Assembly: GCA_949775045.1 (NCBI GenBank)
Contig: OX459095.1
Location: forward strand, 21,604,811 to 21,668,810
From: Metridium senile
Taxonomy: Eukaryota > Cnidaria > Anthozoa > Actiniaria > Metridiidae
Direction of reading: 5' to 3'
DNA: 64,000 nt
How positions within the stretch are numbered: position 1 is the first letter of the stretch; every line of letters starts with the position of its first letter. Shown here one piece after another: positions 23,862 to 36,494 of this stretch. Made by a program: the position numbers and the translations under genes. The notes below the pieces were generated by a model, which was not told where the DNA came from, ran no database searches, and saw nothing but the letters and a program-made list of their open reading frames with translations.

Positions 23862-23998
23862 GCGGGCCTTAATATCAAAGCGAGACGAAAGTTGAGTCTG
23901 CAATGATAGGGACCTTTTAACACCTTGTAGAACAATTATTCACGTGTCTCTATCATTGCAAGCTCAACGTTCGTCTCGCTTCGACGCAAAGGCCCGGC
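23862..23998. repeat. Inverted-repeat element, 137 bp
   Basis: The left part GCGGGCCTT ... GCGAGACGAAAGTTGAGTCT is inverted at the right as AGCTCAACGTTCGTCTCGCT ... AAGGCCCGG, with TGCAATGATAG/CTATCATTGCA inside. Confidence 0.75.
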
Positions 23999-24029
23999 TA
24001 CCTTTCAAGATGGTGCAAGGGGACAGTGT

Positions 24030-24300
24030 TCGAAGGCGACTATCATTTAGAGCTCTGGCCTCTCACTGTTGTGGTCCAGGTTCGAGTCCCGGTTCGGGCA
24101 TGGATTATATGTGAGTTGGAAAACCGTGAGTTGAGTTTGTTTGATGTGTTCTTCTTTCCTATTTTCCTCGATCCCTCCCTCCCCAAAAATGAACGTGTGC
24201 GCCGAGTTGTCAGTGCAAAATATTTAACGTAGAGGTAGTGAGTGTGTGTCTGAGTCTTGCCATTTAGTAAGGCACACTTGTCCAGCTAGAAGAATTGAGA
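24030..24300 (+). mobile_element. tRNA-derived SINE, family A, copy 3
   Basis: CCTCTCACTGTTGTGGTCCA, GGTTCGAGTCCCGGTTCGGG (B box) and GAGTTTGTTTGATGTGTTCT reproduce the family A head and body. The copy ends in a tail near AAATATTTAACGTAGAGG and T-rich DNA. Confidence 0.8.
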
Positions 24301-24360
24301 CGTTAAAAAAGTGATTTATTTATTTTTATTTTATTAAGACAAATTAGATTGTTCAGTGGA

Positions 24361-24455
24361 AACCCTAGTATAGTGGGTTTTAAGTATAGTGGGTTTTAAG
24401 TATAGTGGGTTTTTAGTATAGTGGGCCGTTTAGTATAGTGGGTTTTAAGTATAGT
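24361..24455. repeat. Tandem AGTATAGTGGGTTTTA repeat
   Basis: About six copies of a 16-18 bp unit (AGTATAGTGGGTTTTA with small variants), just downstream of the stop of the minus-strand CmcI-like gene. Confidence 0.9.
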
Positions 24456-24492
24456 GCACCCCGCGATGTGGACTGTAATCATAATTTTCTGA

Positions 24493-27400
24493 TCACACTC
24501 TGCGTAAAATGCCATTCATATTCCATGTGGCGTTGTATCTGAAAAAAAGGTAAATTCATTGCAGTTACAAACAAAATAGAACTTCGACTCTTCATCATCA
24601 TCAATAGATGAACTTTATATCAAAAAGGGGGGGGGGGGGTACTCCCTTTGTCCAAGTCATAGAGAATACGACCCCTAAAAGGTACGCACAGATAAAAAAA
24701 ACCTGATAAAGCCCCAAAAAGCAACAAAACAGAGTAAAAATGACTCTTACAGGTACAAAATCATGTTACGTAACTGATTTTTGAGCCAGAACCCTAAAAG
24801 GACCCTAAAAGGTACGCACAGGAAATATATTTACACTAAAAAGTACGCCGATCACCCCTACCACTTAGACAATACCCCCCCCCCCCCTATGGGGAGGGGG
24901 GGGGGGTTCTTTCATAGATATAGTGTTTGCCGTGCTCTATTTTACTCACCCATAAGGGTCAGTGTATCCTGTGCAGTTATTTCATAGATATAGTGTTTGT
25001 GCTCTATCAACAGTTATTTCATATAGATATAGTGTTTGTGCTCTATTATTTACTCACCCATAAAGGTCAGTGTATCCTGTATCAACTCGATAATGTTTGC
25101 CGTGATCCTTCATGAACTCTTTAAAAGTTTCGTACTTAAATGAAGAGCCAACTGGGTCGTAAGTAACATCTTTGAACAGGCCATAGCCAAGTTCTCTTGC
25201 CAATAAAGGGTTTGTGTCTTCACATACCAAGTAATCTCCAGGTTGAATGAACTTATGAAAGTGTGAGAACACTCCTACTAAGTTAATATGGGAGTCTTCA
25301 GTTATGAGCCACGGATGAGGCAGGTCCTGCGAAAATGTTAACGAATGCATGAATGCTGTTGACCGATCGAATAGACAAACCAATAAGTAGTTTAGTGAGT
25401 GCTATAGGTTAAGTCCATTTCAATCGTTTTTGACGTCGGCGCATAACTCCGATCTCCGATTTCGCATTTTATCATGAATAATCTGCAAACAAATAATAAA
25501 AATACGACGTATCCACTCTACCTTAAGCATGTCGCCAGGAAAGGCCTCTTCTATTTTATTACAATCACCTTTAATTATTGTAACATCTTCTCTTCCCTTT
25601 AATGCAGGGTTGACATACGTCAAGTCTATATCCAAGGTATAGACATGTGTTTTAACATTATGAAACTTCATCAAGTCAGCCATCCATAGCGATGTTCCAC
25701 CATTGAATGTACCTGTCTCGATGATAGTTGCCGGTTTGATCTCTTGTAATATGAGTTGGTAGATACAATAGTCTAGAGGAGACTTGAGTACTACAACACC
25801 GCGCCACTGTAAAAGATCGCGACCTGGAGAGTAGATACTGTATTTGGTTAGAGTATTTGTTAAAGTGTGGATTATATGGCATTTCGGTATACAACTTGAC
25901 ATGCATCGAGTTGATTTTTCATGGCTTAACACAGGAAACCCAAGCGCACGTACGTACAACGTCCCTGTACATTGCGATGCTGATTGTCTGGTTGCATTTC
26001 AGCGGGAAGTAAGTTGTTTACTTGTGAATTCTGTACTGCATGATAACATAAAATATACAAATCAAATTATTCAAAAACGGTTCAGTGATTAATTTTACAA
26101 AATCTCTTTTGTTCTTTTGTAAAATTAATCACTGAACCGTTTTTTGAGTAATTACATTTGTATATTTAATGCTATCAGTACACATTAAAACCCTCACTTG
26201 ATAATGACATCAGCGTAACCTCCTAGCGTCTGCCTTTCTTATAAATAATATTATTAACTATTAACTATGATTATACCGAACAAATAATACAAAATATCTC
26301 AGTCGTGCAGCCCAATAGGTTGCTGTCCAATATTGAAGGAATATAAAACGCGCGCGCGCGTGCTGTGTGCAGTTATAAAGCACGCGGGGTTGTCAGAACA
26401 CGAGAGAAGTGTTAAGAGAAAGCACGTCGCGAAGCGGAGTGCTTCTCAACACTTCTCGAGTGTTCTGACAATCCTCAAGTGCTTTATAACTGCATACAGC
26501 ACAGAAAGCAAGTTTTTCATTTCTTTTATAAAATACAAATTGATCAACATGCAAACGCGCGTGCTGTGTGCTCTCATAAAGCACGCGCCTCAACCAATCA
26601 AAATACGTGATTTCAAATAGTTATTTTATAACGCAGAATAATGGATTATTTGTAATTAAGTGCAATACGTTTCGACCTAGTGAGTTTCTGTTTTAGTCTA
26701 GAATTCAAACTAACTTATCAAAGTTCCTTTGGTTCGGCGTCTGTTTTAAGTTATTTTAAGTTTATTTTCAGTTATGTAAGTGTTTTCGTTTTTTGAATCA
26801 AATTAGCAAATCCTAAGCTGTACATATGAGCTTTGATTTGAAATGATGAAGAGGGCTGCACTACTTTTGCTATATGCAAAGTCATTGAATATGTATATTA
26901 TGTTGAAGGAATGTTATTTATAACACATTCCCACGAAGAAATGGTCTCTGGCGGGAAAATAAACGACTCTGATTGGTTCGGGGTGCCAGTGGGTATAAAT
27001 TAAAACGACGCCTTTGCATGCATTACTTGGTCAATCAGTCGAAGACCGAAGTGGACATCGCGCCCACTCTCCCGCCCAGAGTTCAGCCAGGGTGCAGGGG
27101 CAGACCATTTTGCCCTCCGCTACTTCGTGCCGGAGAAGGCTCCGGTCGGAGTTGCATTCCCATATCTTATTAATAACAATGACTGAGACAGAATAATACA
27201 CTATTTTGGTAAGTTTGTTATGGTAGCCGTGCAGCATGCTCAATGAAAACTGGTTTTAACCCGCTCTTTTTCAGTAAAACAACAGGGAAGCCATTTGAAA
27301 GCTGTACAGATTAGTCCCGCTCGGTTAATAAGATCTTAATATAGTAATGAAAACGATTTATTGTAGCATACCTTGCATAAACTGTACTAGTTGTTCCTCT

Positions 27401-27564
27401 GTGAGGTCCGTTTTATCCAGTCGATCTTCAAACTTGACAAACCTTGGATCAGTGGTTGGTTTGTTAACTCGTTCATTATGAACTTCTTCCAACCTCTTTA
27501 AATATGCAGTATAGATATCTGGATCACCTTCGTGGTTCATGTCTTCTTTCGTGAATACAAACAC
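24493..27564 (-). CDS. CmcI-type (cephalosporin hydroxylase / rhamnosyl O-methyltransferase family) protein, four exons seen
   Basis: complement(join(24493..24538,25058..25326,25522..25823,27372..27564)). Phases are consistent (1, 0, 2) and splice sites are GT/AG: donors GTATGC, GTAGAG and GTGAGT. 810 nt, 269 codons plus TGA. The SAM-type nucleotide-binding core is clear: IETGTFNGGTSLWMAD in the third exon from the 3' end, YTLDIDL after it, VTIIKGD, then LITEDSHINL. The C-terminus YNATWNMNGILRRV is typical of the family. The upstream exon begins after TATCACAG with a charged segment containing DPRFVKFEDRLDK. It may start at the Met of EDMNHEG or be preceded by a further exon not found. The family is best known from bacteria, and the acceptor substrate cannot be told from sequence. 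The last two exons flank MITE-rich intron DNA and a local duplication of the exon 25058-25326 donor. Confidence 0.85.
24627..24887. mobile_element. MITE related to the 14636-14883 copy
   Basis: A G-run then GTACTCCCTTTGTCC on the left; ATCACCCCTACC...TACCCCC and a C-run on the right; interior ACCCTAAAAGGTACGCACAG repeats. It lies in the last intron of the CmcI-like gene. Confidence 0.65.
26048..26170. repeat. Near-perfect palindrome, about 123 bp
   Basis: Left ATATACAAATCAAATTATTC, AAAAACGGTTCAGTGATTAA and TTTTACAAAA; right inverted AAAATTAATCACTGAACCGT and a matching outer arm, with a short CTCTTTTGTTC centre. It lies in an intron of the CmcI-like gene. Confidence 0.85.
26350..26600. repeat. 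GCGCGC-rich inverted-repeat element
   Basis: CGCGTGCTGTGTGCAGTTAT ... AAGTGCTTTATAACTGCATA form outer arms; AACACGAGAGAAGTGTTAAG and CAACACTTCTCGAGTGTTCT form inner arms. A partial extra end (GCGCGTGCTGTGTGCTCTCA) follows. It shares motifs with 11590-11700. Confidence 0.7.
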
Positions 27565-27599
27565 CTGTGATAAATGGAATAATACTCTTTTACACACAA

Positions 27600-28796
27600 T
27601 TTCACTTTTACTCCGACGAAGGGCTAAAGCTCGAAACGTCGATTTGTAAACTTATATTGAACTAAAAACAAAATGAAAATAAAACAATTTCTTTTAGTAA
27701 AAACAAAACAAAAGTAAAATAAATAACAATAACAATCAAATTTAGAACGAATAAAGGCAATTTTGCTATGGCACTGCTAGGCCACCATAGTTGTCCCCCT
27801 CTCCGACAATGAGATTAGTGGATTCAGTACCACGTGATCAGTTTGAATCGTCAAGAGCTGTATACCAGCTTTTACGTCATTTTGCAGCCTCGTTCTTGTT
27901 TCCAAACACCACAGGCAACCCAAATTCTGTTGACGAGTATTTTTTTCAACTTTGCGAACCTTCGAGGAATCACCATCACCCATGCAATAAAATCTCTCTC
28001 CGAATATTGTCGATAAAACCCATTTTTTTACAGAGCGAAATGCCTCACTGCTGAGTTGTAAGCGGAACGAGCAATTGTAATATTTTCTGATAAGTTGTGT
28101 TTCGCTGCAAAGAATATCGAGACCAAATTTCGATCATTATTAAAGTTATGGAGATCAAAAATTCAAAGCGCCGTGATTAACGAGGACCCTCGTTAACGCT
28201 ATATAGTTGTAATAACTTTTTAGAGATCAACTTTTCTATGTTACTTTAATACTTGCTGCAGATTAACTGCGAAAGAGAGCAACCAACTTCCATTCGTCGA
28301 AATCTTGTTGGGAAAAGTAACCTTATTTAAATAAACTGAATTACTAAGTAACGTGGTCAACTCGGACAATGTTTGGTCTTTCAACTATCCTCTACAGCTA
28401 GGCTGAGTTTCAGAAAGTACACCAACGTAAACGTCAACCTAACAGCATTTGCATTACTTTTTATTTTGAAATAAATGTTCGAATTCTAAAGTTAAAACTC
28501 ATTCAACAAATTGAAACATTGAAACATGTACAGGAAAACCCCTGACTCCATGATAAGCTCTGATATAAACAAGACAGACAATGACTTCCATATTTAGACG
28601 AAGGGGACAGGGTAGTTTCCTTATATGAACGAAGGGGACAGGGTAGTCCGTAACTGGTTGACTATATAGTCAAAACTTTAACATATGCTTCTCCGAGTCT
28701 CCGTAGGACTGTTTTTCCTTACATCAAGCAAGTTAAAAGTACATTATTTTGTTTTTCGAAAGTTGTCTGTTTTTATTCGAACAGCCATATATTGAC
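27600..28796. other. No gene recognised
   Basis: It contains GACGAAGGGCTAAAGCTCGA followed by AACGTCGATTTG (27613 onwards), a motif like those at retroelement 3' ends, and short unsupported frames near 27780-28050. No splice-supported coding was found. Confidence 0.5.
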
Positions 28797-28895
28797 TTAA
28801 CTTAGGATCTTAGGAACTTAGGATCTTAGGAACTTAGGATCTTAGGAACTTGGGATCGTAGGAACTTAGGATCTTGGGAACTTAGGATCTTGGGA
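28797..28895. repeat. Tandem CTTAGGATCTTAGGAA repeat
   Basis: Six or so copies of a 16-bp unit with point changes (CTTGGGATCGTAGGAA and so on). Confidence 0.9.
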
Positions 28896-29674
28896 TGTCC
28901 CTTTGAGGGCTCCGTACCAGCAAAGATCCGATCTCATTGTAATGATCAGTTTGAACATTTTTCTACGTTGCTAGTTCTTACTTGTCACAAAGTCCACAAA
29001 GATGGTGCAAGTGTCGACATGGCTTTCTTTCTTGTTTCTTAAGTTGCAGAAGTAATGTTTAAAGTCCGACAATGAGGACTGGACGGAATTTCAAGTCCGC
29101 GCAATTAGGCAAATCGCAAACCGCAAATCGGCTGCGCCTCGGACTGGAACTAATTGCAAGGACTTGAAATCCCGTCCGGTCCGAATTGGAGGACTTTGAA
29201 CGACTTCTCAAACTCAATAATTATTTGAGAGGAATTTTCGTCTATAGATATTTAGCCATTTTATTATAATGAAACTATTATCTGATAGTTGTGCATGCAT
29301 GGATAATTTCTATAACAGTTTAAAACATTCCGTTCTGGTCAACGAATTAGCTTGTGGCTTAATGGTAAGCAATAGGAATTAGTAAGTTAGTGGTTAGAAG
29401 TTCGAGTCTCGGTACTGGTTACCATGAAAATATTTCAAGAGTCTTTTAATCCTTTAAAAACTAAAGTTGAATAAGGAACTATGTTTTTCTTGGCTAATAA
29501 GTCTAACTGTCACTATATAAAGCGTTACCAAAGTATAATAAATCATTTCCAAGTACGGAGGACTTTGAAATGATTTCAAAGTACTTTGGAGCGGACTTTC
29601 CGGGGATTTCAAAGTTCATCCTGTGATCTAATTCGAGACACCTGGTTGGCTGATTACCTCATGAATTATTAATA

Positions 29675-30056
29675 GAGGGTCCTGAAGGGGGGTATCCAAT
29701 CCCAATTCCCAATCAATTTTTTATCAAAATCCCAATTACCACAGGAAGCCCAAACATTAACCACAGAAAGCCCAAACATTAACCACAGGAAGCCCAAATT
29801 GAATACTAACCACAGGAAGCCCAAGATAGTTCGATTTTCTCTTCTAGTCTACTAAAACGACGTAAAATGTTGCAAATTACTCAATTTAAAACATTATTTT
29901 AGCATCTAAAGAGAAAACGAATGGACAAGAAATAGCCAAATCCTATGGACAAATCCCAATCCCAATGGACAAATCCCAATCCCAATGGGCAAATCCCAAT
30001 TCCCAGCCTCGAAAAAAGGCAAATCCCAATTCCCAATTTACCCCTTCAGGACCCTC
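29675..30056. mobile_element. MITE with GAGGGTCCTGAAGGGG ends, TTAATA duplication
   Basis: Ends GAGGGTCCTGAAGGGG and CCCCTTCAGGACCCTC are perfect inverts, and TTAATA flanks both sides (29669-29674, 30057-30062). The interior carries tandem-like ACCACAGGAAGCCCAAA and AAATCCCAATCCCAATGG units. Confidence 0.8.
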
Positions 30057-32725
30057 TTAATAAGTTTGAGAAAATGACTTCAACTCCTCTTCATGTGACA
30101 GATTATTCTTTTGTCTTTCCACTGGTTATGATTTTCGATCATCATGAATTATAACATTGCTTAAGTTTCATTAAACTCACCAAGAAAAGGAAATACAGCT
30201 GGGGCGAGGCTAAGTGCGGAAGTAAAAATATGTAAACTATGTAGATTGATACATTTATAAACAGTAGAATAATGACGGGATCGGGTAACCTTCGAGTTAC
30301 GCGCTTCGAGTTACGCGATCTTCGAGTTACGAAGCTCTATCACGCCCCCACTGAGCTTGACCACGCCCAGTGCATTACTCGATGCAACTAACACAACTTA
30401 GTTTCTTCGAGTTACGCGCTGGGCGCATAACTCGATGCAACTAAAACAGCTTAGTGTCATCGAGTTAAGCGCTACAGACTTCAAAAATAGAAAAATGTGT
30501 AAATAAAATGAAAAAAGAAGAAAAAACTGTTGTTTTTTATATATATTTTATTTTAAAAAAATGGGGAAAAAAACATTTTACTACAATATATTGATATAAA
30601 AGCAGATAATTTGTATTTATTTATTTTTTTATTTGTATTTAAAATCACAGGTTATCTAAAATGATCACTACATATAATCTGTATTTACATATTTTTATTA
30701 AAATGACCACTTTTGAAACATGCCTAAACCCCAATAAAGTACATATTTTCGGAAAGCTTGAGAAATCTGTTGTTGAAATAAAATACTTTTTAGACATTAA
30801 AGTATTTAAAAAAAACTAAAATGATATAGATTTTCAAAATCTTAAAACTTTGAATCTGGTCAAAGTACTAGTAAATGTGGATATTGGAAACCGTGTTCTC
30901 ATTTTTGACTTTTTCATTCATTTCCAAAATAATAGTACATGCAATTTGTAAAAAAAAATGATTTAATTCTTTTAAGCGAAAGCGATAGGAATTCTTCTTA
31001 AGCTAAGAAGAGCAAAATCCTCTGTTGTCAAGTTTGCGGTGTTGGCTTTAATCGAACTAGGAGGGCAAAGTAAGTTTGAACAATAGTCCTATAAGGAGCA
31101 ATAAAAGTTTTGGAAATGAAGGATGATTTAAGATATAAACTGAAAAGTTTCGAGATTGCTGTTCTCTTTGATTATAAATCTTCATATCTACTGGATATGA
31201 TTCTTTTTGTATGCAACAAAACCACAAATGTCAAACCTTCCTGTTGTTATCATATTGACATGGCAGGTTATTTGTTAGCTTGTTATCCAAAGTACGTAGT
31301 CAACACGAAAAGTAATACTGAACTAAAGCACTTTATGGGTATCTTATATTCACATAATCCTATCTATCAGATTTCCACGCGATGCAAGGGGGTCTATTAA
31401 GACAAGCTAAGACAGGCTACTACATTACGATGATTTACACGTGATACACCAAGTTCAGTCATTTGAATACAGCTGAATTTATATTCAAAAAGTATTCCTT
31501 TTTATTCCTTTCTCTTAGCTTTATAAAGCAGTACGTTGATATTGGCAAATTTTAAAGAACAAGTTTTTTTAAGATAAGCATATTCAGTCCACCTGATTAA
31601 AGATAAAGAATAATCAAGCTGTATTCGTTGATTATGCTTTCAGTCAACAAAAGCCGATAATTTTTGATGACTTTGAGATCCATATTTCTTCTTTTTGAAA
31701 AATAATAATTTTCATTATTATAAACTGAAGAAATTGAGCAATATAAATTTGTTTGATATAATCGTCACAATAAAGTACGTTATTAACTGATCCTTTAATT
31801 GTCTCATGCTTCGTTTTTCTTCATCCATCTACGACATCACGTACCTGAATTCGACTTTTTGGATGTCCAAGTCCAAAACGAATTGACAACATCGATCCGC
31901 GTGTGTATTTTACTGCTAGAATCAATATGATCTGTGATCAATATATATCACGACACGAAATTTCAAATTTACGCCGCCGTAAAGCTAACGTAAAGGTAAC
32001 GTAAAGCCCATCTTTAAGGACATTCCGTAGTAATAGATTTTGACATAACTTTTTATTGAAACTTTGTACAGTTATACTTTAAGACATGGGCATTTCAAAA
32101 ATGAAATAAAAAAGGGGGGTCACCGTGTTGGTTTTGGCACTAGATCACGTCAAAGTTACTCATTTTGACGGCGCGCGAGAGTAATATTTCGATGTATAAA
32201 ATGAGAAGAAAAGGCGATTAATGGCACTCTTTTTTTATATTAGTATTGAAATATTAGGTTTAATTACATCTTAGCATCCCAAGTCTTCATTCACACACAA
32301 TACTTGGATAGTAAAGTGGACTTGTTAAAAGAAAATAGCGATAATGCAATACACGAGCGTATTGATCGCGAACACCTGGATGACAGAATATTACCACAAT
32401 TCTGAAATATCTCGAAATCTGGACATAAATATTTATTCAAACTCGGATATGTGTTTGCAAACCTGTATTCCATTAGTTTAACACCATAAAAAAGATAGGT
32501 CACCGTATTCGTTTTGGCGCTATGGCACTTTGAATGTACGAATTGTGATCTTTTAGTAATACCGACATAGCGCGCGCAAGGTGCGCGAGCTGTAGCGCGC
32601 GCTCTCAGCTCGCTGGTCAAAATTGTGCGCAGTAGAGCGTGCGCAATTAAGAAACTTTACGCTCCTTTACGAAAGTGTAAAGATCAGCTTTACGACATCT
32701 TTTATACGCTCGAGCGTAATGCGAC

Positions 32726-33965
32726 TTAAGGTGGCTGACTACTATACGAAAAACAAATCAGAATTTATTATTAGAAAGGTATTTCATAGGAAATTTAATG
32801 GTGATTCAGATGAAAAAGAGAAAAAGGGGGTGTCCCGAGCTCGTTTCTGAGATATTGGACCTCGAATAGTGCCCACTCTGCAAGTTTTCGAACGAAAAAT
32901 GGCAAAAACTGCGCTTGGAACCAAATAATCCACAACATAAAAACTAAAAAAGCTGTGGACGTATTTTCTTCAGAAAATCTTATGTGAGGATTGTTCTCGA
33001 GATCTGTTAAATAATTAATAGGAAATATGTCCGAGTAAGGTGAACAAATATGTAATATGTATGCTCATAAAGTCCGAAATCGAGCGTAAACGAGCATTTG
33101 TATTAGCAGACACAGTATTTTTTTATAGTTGTAGAAATGACAACTTTCTTAAAGTTTGTCAAAACAACGATTTTTACCTGTTCTTCCTGAATATCAAAAA
33201 CAAATCATAGGGTCCCGGGCGAATTTTTGAGTTTTAAGAGAAAAACGAGCCTAAAATCAGCTTTTTCCACCATTTTGACTACTCTGCCAGTCCTGGGAAC
33301 GGGAGAATTACAACGTTATTTCTGATTGGATACATTTTACCCAATCCAATGAGCTGTTTCTTTTGAACTTACGCCATCTTGTCACGCAATACTCGTGCGA
33401 TGTTGAGGGAAAGTTTGTCATCTATTTTAAAACAGGTTTATGGATTATTTCTCAAAGGCAATTCACTTTTCTGTAAGTAGAAGCTATAATAAATGTCGCT
33501 ATGTATCATTTCATTGTTTTGTTTTGACTAATTTTCCATCGTCTTTTTGACATATTTCAACTTTCATATCCATTATTTTTTCCAACAAAAACGTGCTAAA
33601 AAATTGTCTTTTCGACAGAAAATGCCTTTTATATAATGCTTATGTTTTCGTTTTATTTCACTAATGTTGTGCAATTGTTATTTGGATAAGTTTTGAGTCC
33701 TATTTTGCCGTTTTTCGTGAAATGTGAGTTTTGTAATTAAAATAATCGCTAGATCGGCCACCTTTGAAGTTCCTTTTACTTTTATAAATTCACATATCAA
33801 GGTGAAACAGATCCCTTTCAAATGACAGCATATCTAAATCGCTTTAAAATATACGGCACAAAAATGAATGTTTGGATTCCCTGTATCTCTACCGTGACTC
33901 GATGTCGTATGTGCGCGAAGTCATGCGCAGTTTTCTAGTTTTTGTATAGTAGTCAGCCACCTTAA
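32726..33965. mobile_element. TTAA-flanked MITE, 1.24 kb
   Basis: TTAAGGTGGCTGACTACTAT (32726) is inverted at 33946-33965 as ATAGTAGTCAGCCACCTTAA. TTAA at both borders is the target site typical of piggyBac-type elements. There is no credible coding inside. It is inserted in the left arm of the composite element. Confidence 0.75.
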
Positions 33966-34136
33966 ACGAACACTTTACACTCAATTTAAAGGAGCGTAAA
34001 GATATCATTACGCTCGCGAAAAGCCATGTAAAGATGTCATTACGTTCTCCTTAAAGCTGTGTAAAGGAGCGTAAAGATATCGTTACACTTGCGTAAAGCC
34101 GTGTAAAGGTGCGTAAAGATATCATTACGTTCTCCT

Positions 34137-34958
34137 TAAGTGTCATTGTCAGAGAAAACCGGGCAGAGCCCGCGGATGGGGGTCGTCCGATTTGCTTCAA
34201 ATTTATACCATAGATTCTCCTTCGGAAATGATTAAGAATGATGGGTTTCTTTGATAAATTTATTGATTTGGTTCCGGATTTGACCACCCCCCCCTTGTTT
34301 TGGCCAATTTGCATAAGAAATTAATGGCGAATTTAGTGCAAATTTCATCGAATTTTTGACCTACTTCTCATTGATTGTCAACGCGCATATCTTTTGTACG
34401 CAATATTCTACATCTGATTAAACGATTACCAAAAGATAAGCTGTTTTGATCAAATTTGGTTTTAACTACGAATATTCGTATTTTGCTCCTGAGCTGCTTC
34501 GAAAAATATAGTAATTTGTTGTCATTTTCAAAAAATATTTTCTCCCATGTGCGCGAACGAATTTTGAAGTAAAACCTCTTAGTTTGTAGAGTATTTATAC
34601 TAGATTGAATTCAAGTAAAACTTAGATTGGGACCTTTCAATACGATTTTACAAGAGACCATAACGTCTGGCTAAAATTTGCATAATTTAACCACAATTTG
34701 TCTACATTCCACAAATGTGTCGCATCGAAAATTGCAGAAATATGTGATTTAGTTTTGAGATTCTGTTTTATAGACCTCAGAATCATGCTTCTGATGTAGA
34801 AACATCTAATCAAAACAACAGTATCGTATTTTGACAATTTTTTATCTAGCGATAACTGAAATGTAAACTCGAAATTATATTTTGATATGCTAATCAGCTT
34901 ACGATCTAACTTTTAAAATCTCTAATTATAAGTCAAAATGCCGGTTAGGGTAAACAGT
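34137..34958 (-). repeat. Left arm of third-level inverted repeat, 820 bp
   Basis: Nearly identical to the reverse complement of 37483-38291. Shared marks include AGAAAACCGGGCAGAGCCCG at the outer side and AAATTGTCAAAATACGATAC (inverted) toward the inside. A 66-codon frame is identical in both arms, which follows from the duplication. Confidence 0.9.
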
Positions 34959-35454
34959 AAAATTGATAGCAAACTCACACAGTTGATCGTAATAAAATAG
35001 TAATACAGTATTATAAATAAACCAAATCATACTGAACATATTTTAAAAGAAATTAAACTCAGTATACAATTAGTACAACCAGTAAAAAAAATAACTATGT
35101 GTTTTCATAGTTTAATGAAGACTATATTAGACTATATTAGTTTAATGAAGACTATAAGGTATTTACTAAAATAAACAATTAATGATTTTCTGGGAAATGG
35201 GGGTGTAAGGGTTTGCGGTTATGCGGTTTCGCGTAATTTTTGGTGCGGTTTTGCTGGTGTTTCTTCCAAGTGCGGTTTTGCGGTTTTACAAAGCTGAGCG
35301 GTTTGTGGTTTCTTTGTCATTTTTGGACTTGTTGAACGGTGATAAATCGTTTTTCTCTGAAAAAAATTATCATTCACAACATTTCACTTCCGGTTGTTTT
35401 GTTTTGGTCAAGATTTATTTATTTATTGCGGTTACAGCTTTTTAGCAAGATTTT

Positions 35455-35970
35455 ATGGGGTCTTGCGGTTTTTGTCTATTTTTTGTGCGGTTTTTCGGTC
35501 TCCAAATCCCCCTAACGCCCCCCTCATTAAATTTTACAACAAACGTTTCTAGGCTGGGGTTCCCTGTCTTAGCAAAGACTCGTAGAGAGATATCTACACT
35601 ATTCAGAGTCAGTTTGTGCATACTTTATGATTTAGTGTTTCAGTTTATACGTTTACTTGTCTTCAATGCAAGAGGTTCTTTTAGCAAACTTTTTAAAAAG
35701 AGTTTGAGAGAACAGGAATTAGAGTATGGAAGGCATATAATATTGATTCCGGACGCCTCCACAAGCTTAGTCGTATTGAAAAATGACATTCATATTCTTT
35801 TAGAGCATTCAAAACAGAGTATGTTGACCGAATCTGTAGAGAATTTGGATGCAGAATTATTCGCGATCAAAGTTGCGCGATATTTGGTAAGAATGTATGG
35901 AGCGGCCATGCTGGAGGACATCTCATATCCTCCAAGATGGCGGACAAAACTTCAAAGGTCTAATATATGA
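35455..35970 (+). CDS. Unrecognised 171-codon open frame at centre of nested palindrome
   Basis: Open from 35455 to TGA at 35968-35970. The first 60 residues, after a GCGGTTTTTGCGG-type low-complexity stretch, look unlikely to be real. The later part, from about residue 75 (FSKLFKKSLREQELEYGRHI) to residue 165, is more protein-like: charged, with IILIPDASTSLVVLKNDI. A TTAGTGTTTCAG acceptor-like sequence lies at about 35631-35642, so the true product could be an exon. I do not recognise the family, and it may be chance. Confidence 0.25.
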   Translation: MGSCGFCLFFVRFFGLQIPLTPPSLNFTTNVSRLGFPVLAKTRREISTLFRVSLCILYDLVFQFIRLLVFNARGSFSKLFKKSLREQELEYGRHIILIPDASTSLVVLKNDIHILLEHSKQSMLTESVENLDAELFAIKVARYLVRMYGAAMLEDISYPPRWRTKLQRSNI

Positions 35971-36494
35971 AGGGAAGCTGAATCATTTTTAAAAGATTTC
36001 GTTAAAATATACTTGCCAGTTAGATGCTAAAAGTCTTTACGAACCAAATGTTTTCAAAAAGCACAAATTATTCTTGATTTTTATTTTTATCGCCCGATTC
36101 GGATACGTGACCGGTATTACTTGAATATCTCGGGAACTAAAGACTTTTATAAACCCAAACTTTAGAAATGTTTTTTAAAAACAGTAAACTATAACATATT
36201 TAGTGCATGTTTTAATACGAGATATAAAAAAATATTTCGGCTTGGTGGTGACGTCACTTGCAAACAAAGAATATATCTTCCTGCATAGAGTTGGTGTGTA
36301 TTCTGACTTTCACATCCCAGTCCGAGTTAGACAAGCATCTGGAAACCGGCCAACATAAAAGACTGTTTGAATCAAAATCAACGCATGACAAAATAAGAAT
36401 TACATTTGTAAATGGGCAAACAAGGTGACTGGTATAACTGTCCAAGATGATCATCTTGTACACAGAGAGGAGTGGAACGATAATGGAGGAGGGA

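Noticed and set aside
31110..31400. 96-codon frame inside the composite inverted-repeat element
   Set aside because: No family features or transcript signals; AT-rich chance frame more likely.
34637..34837. 66-codon frame, identical to one at 37592-37792
   Set aside because: Identity follows from the inverted repeat arms, and there is no family similarity or coding signature.
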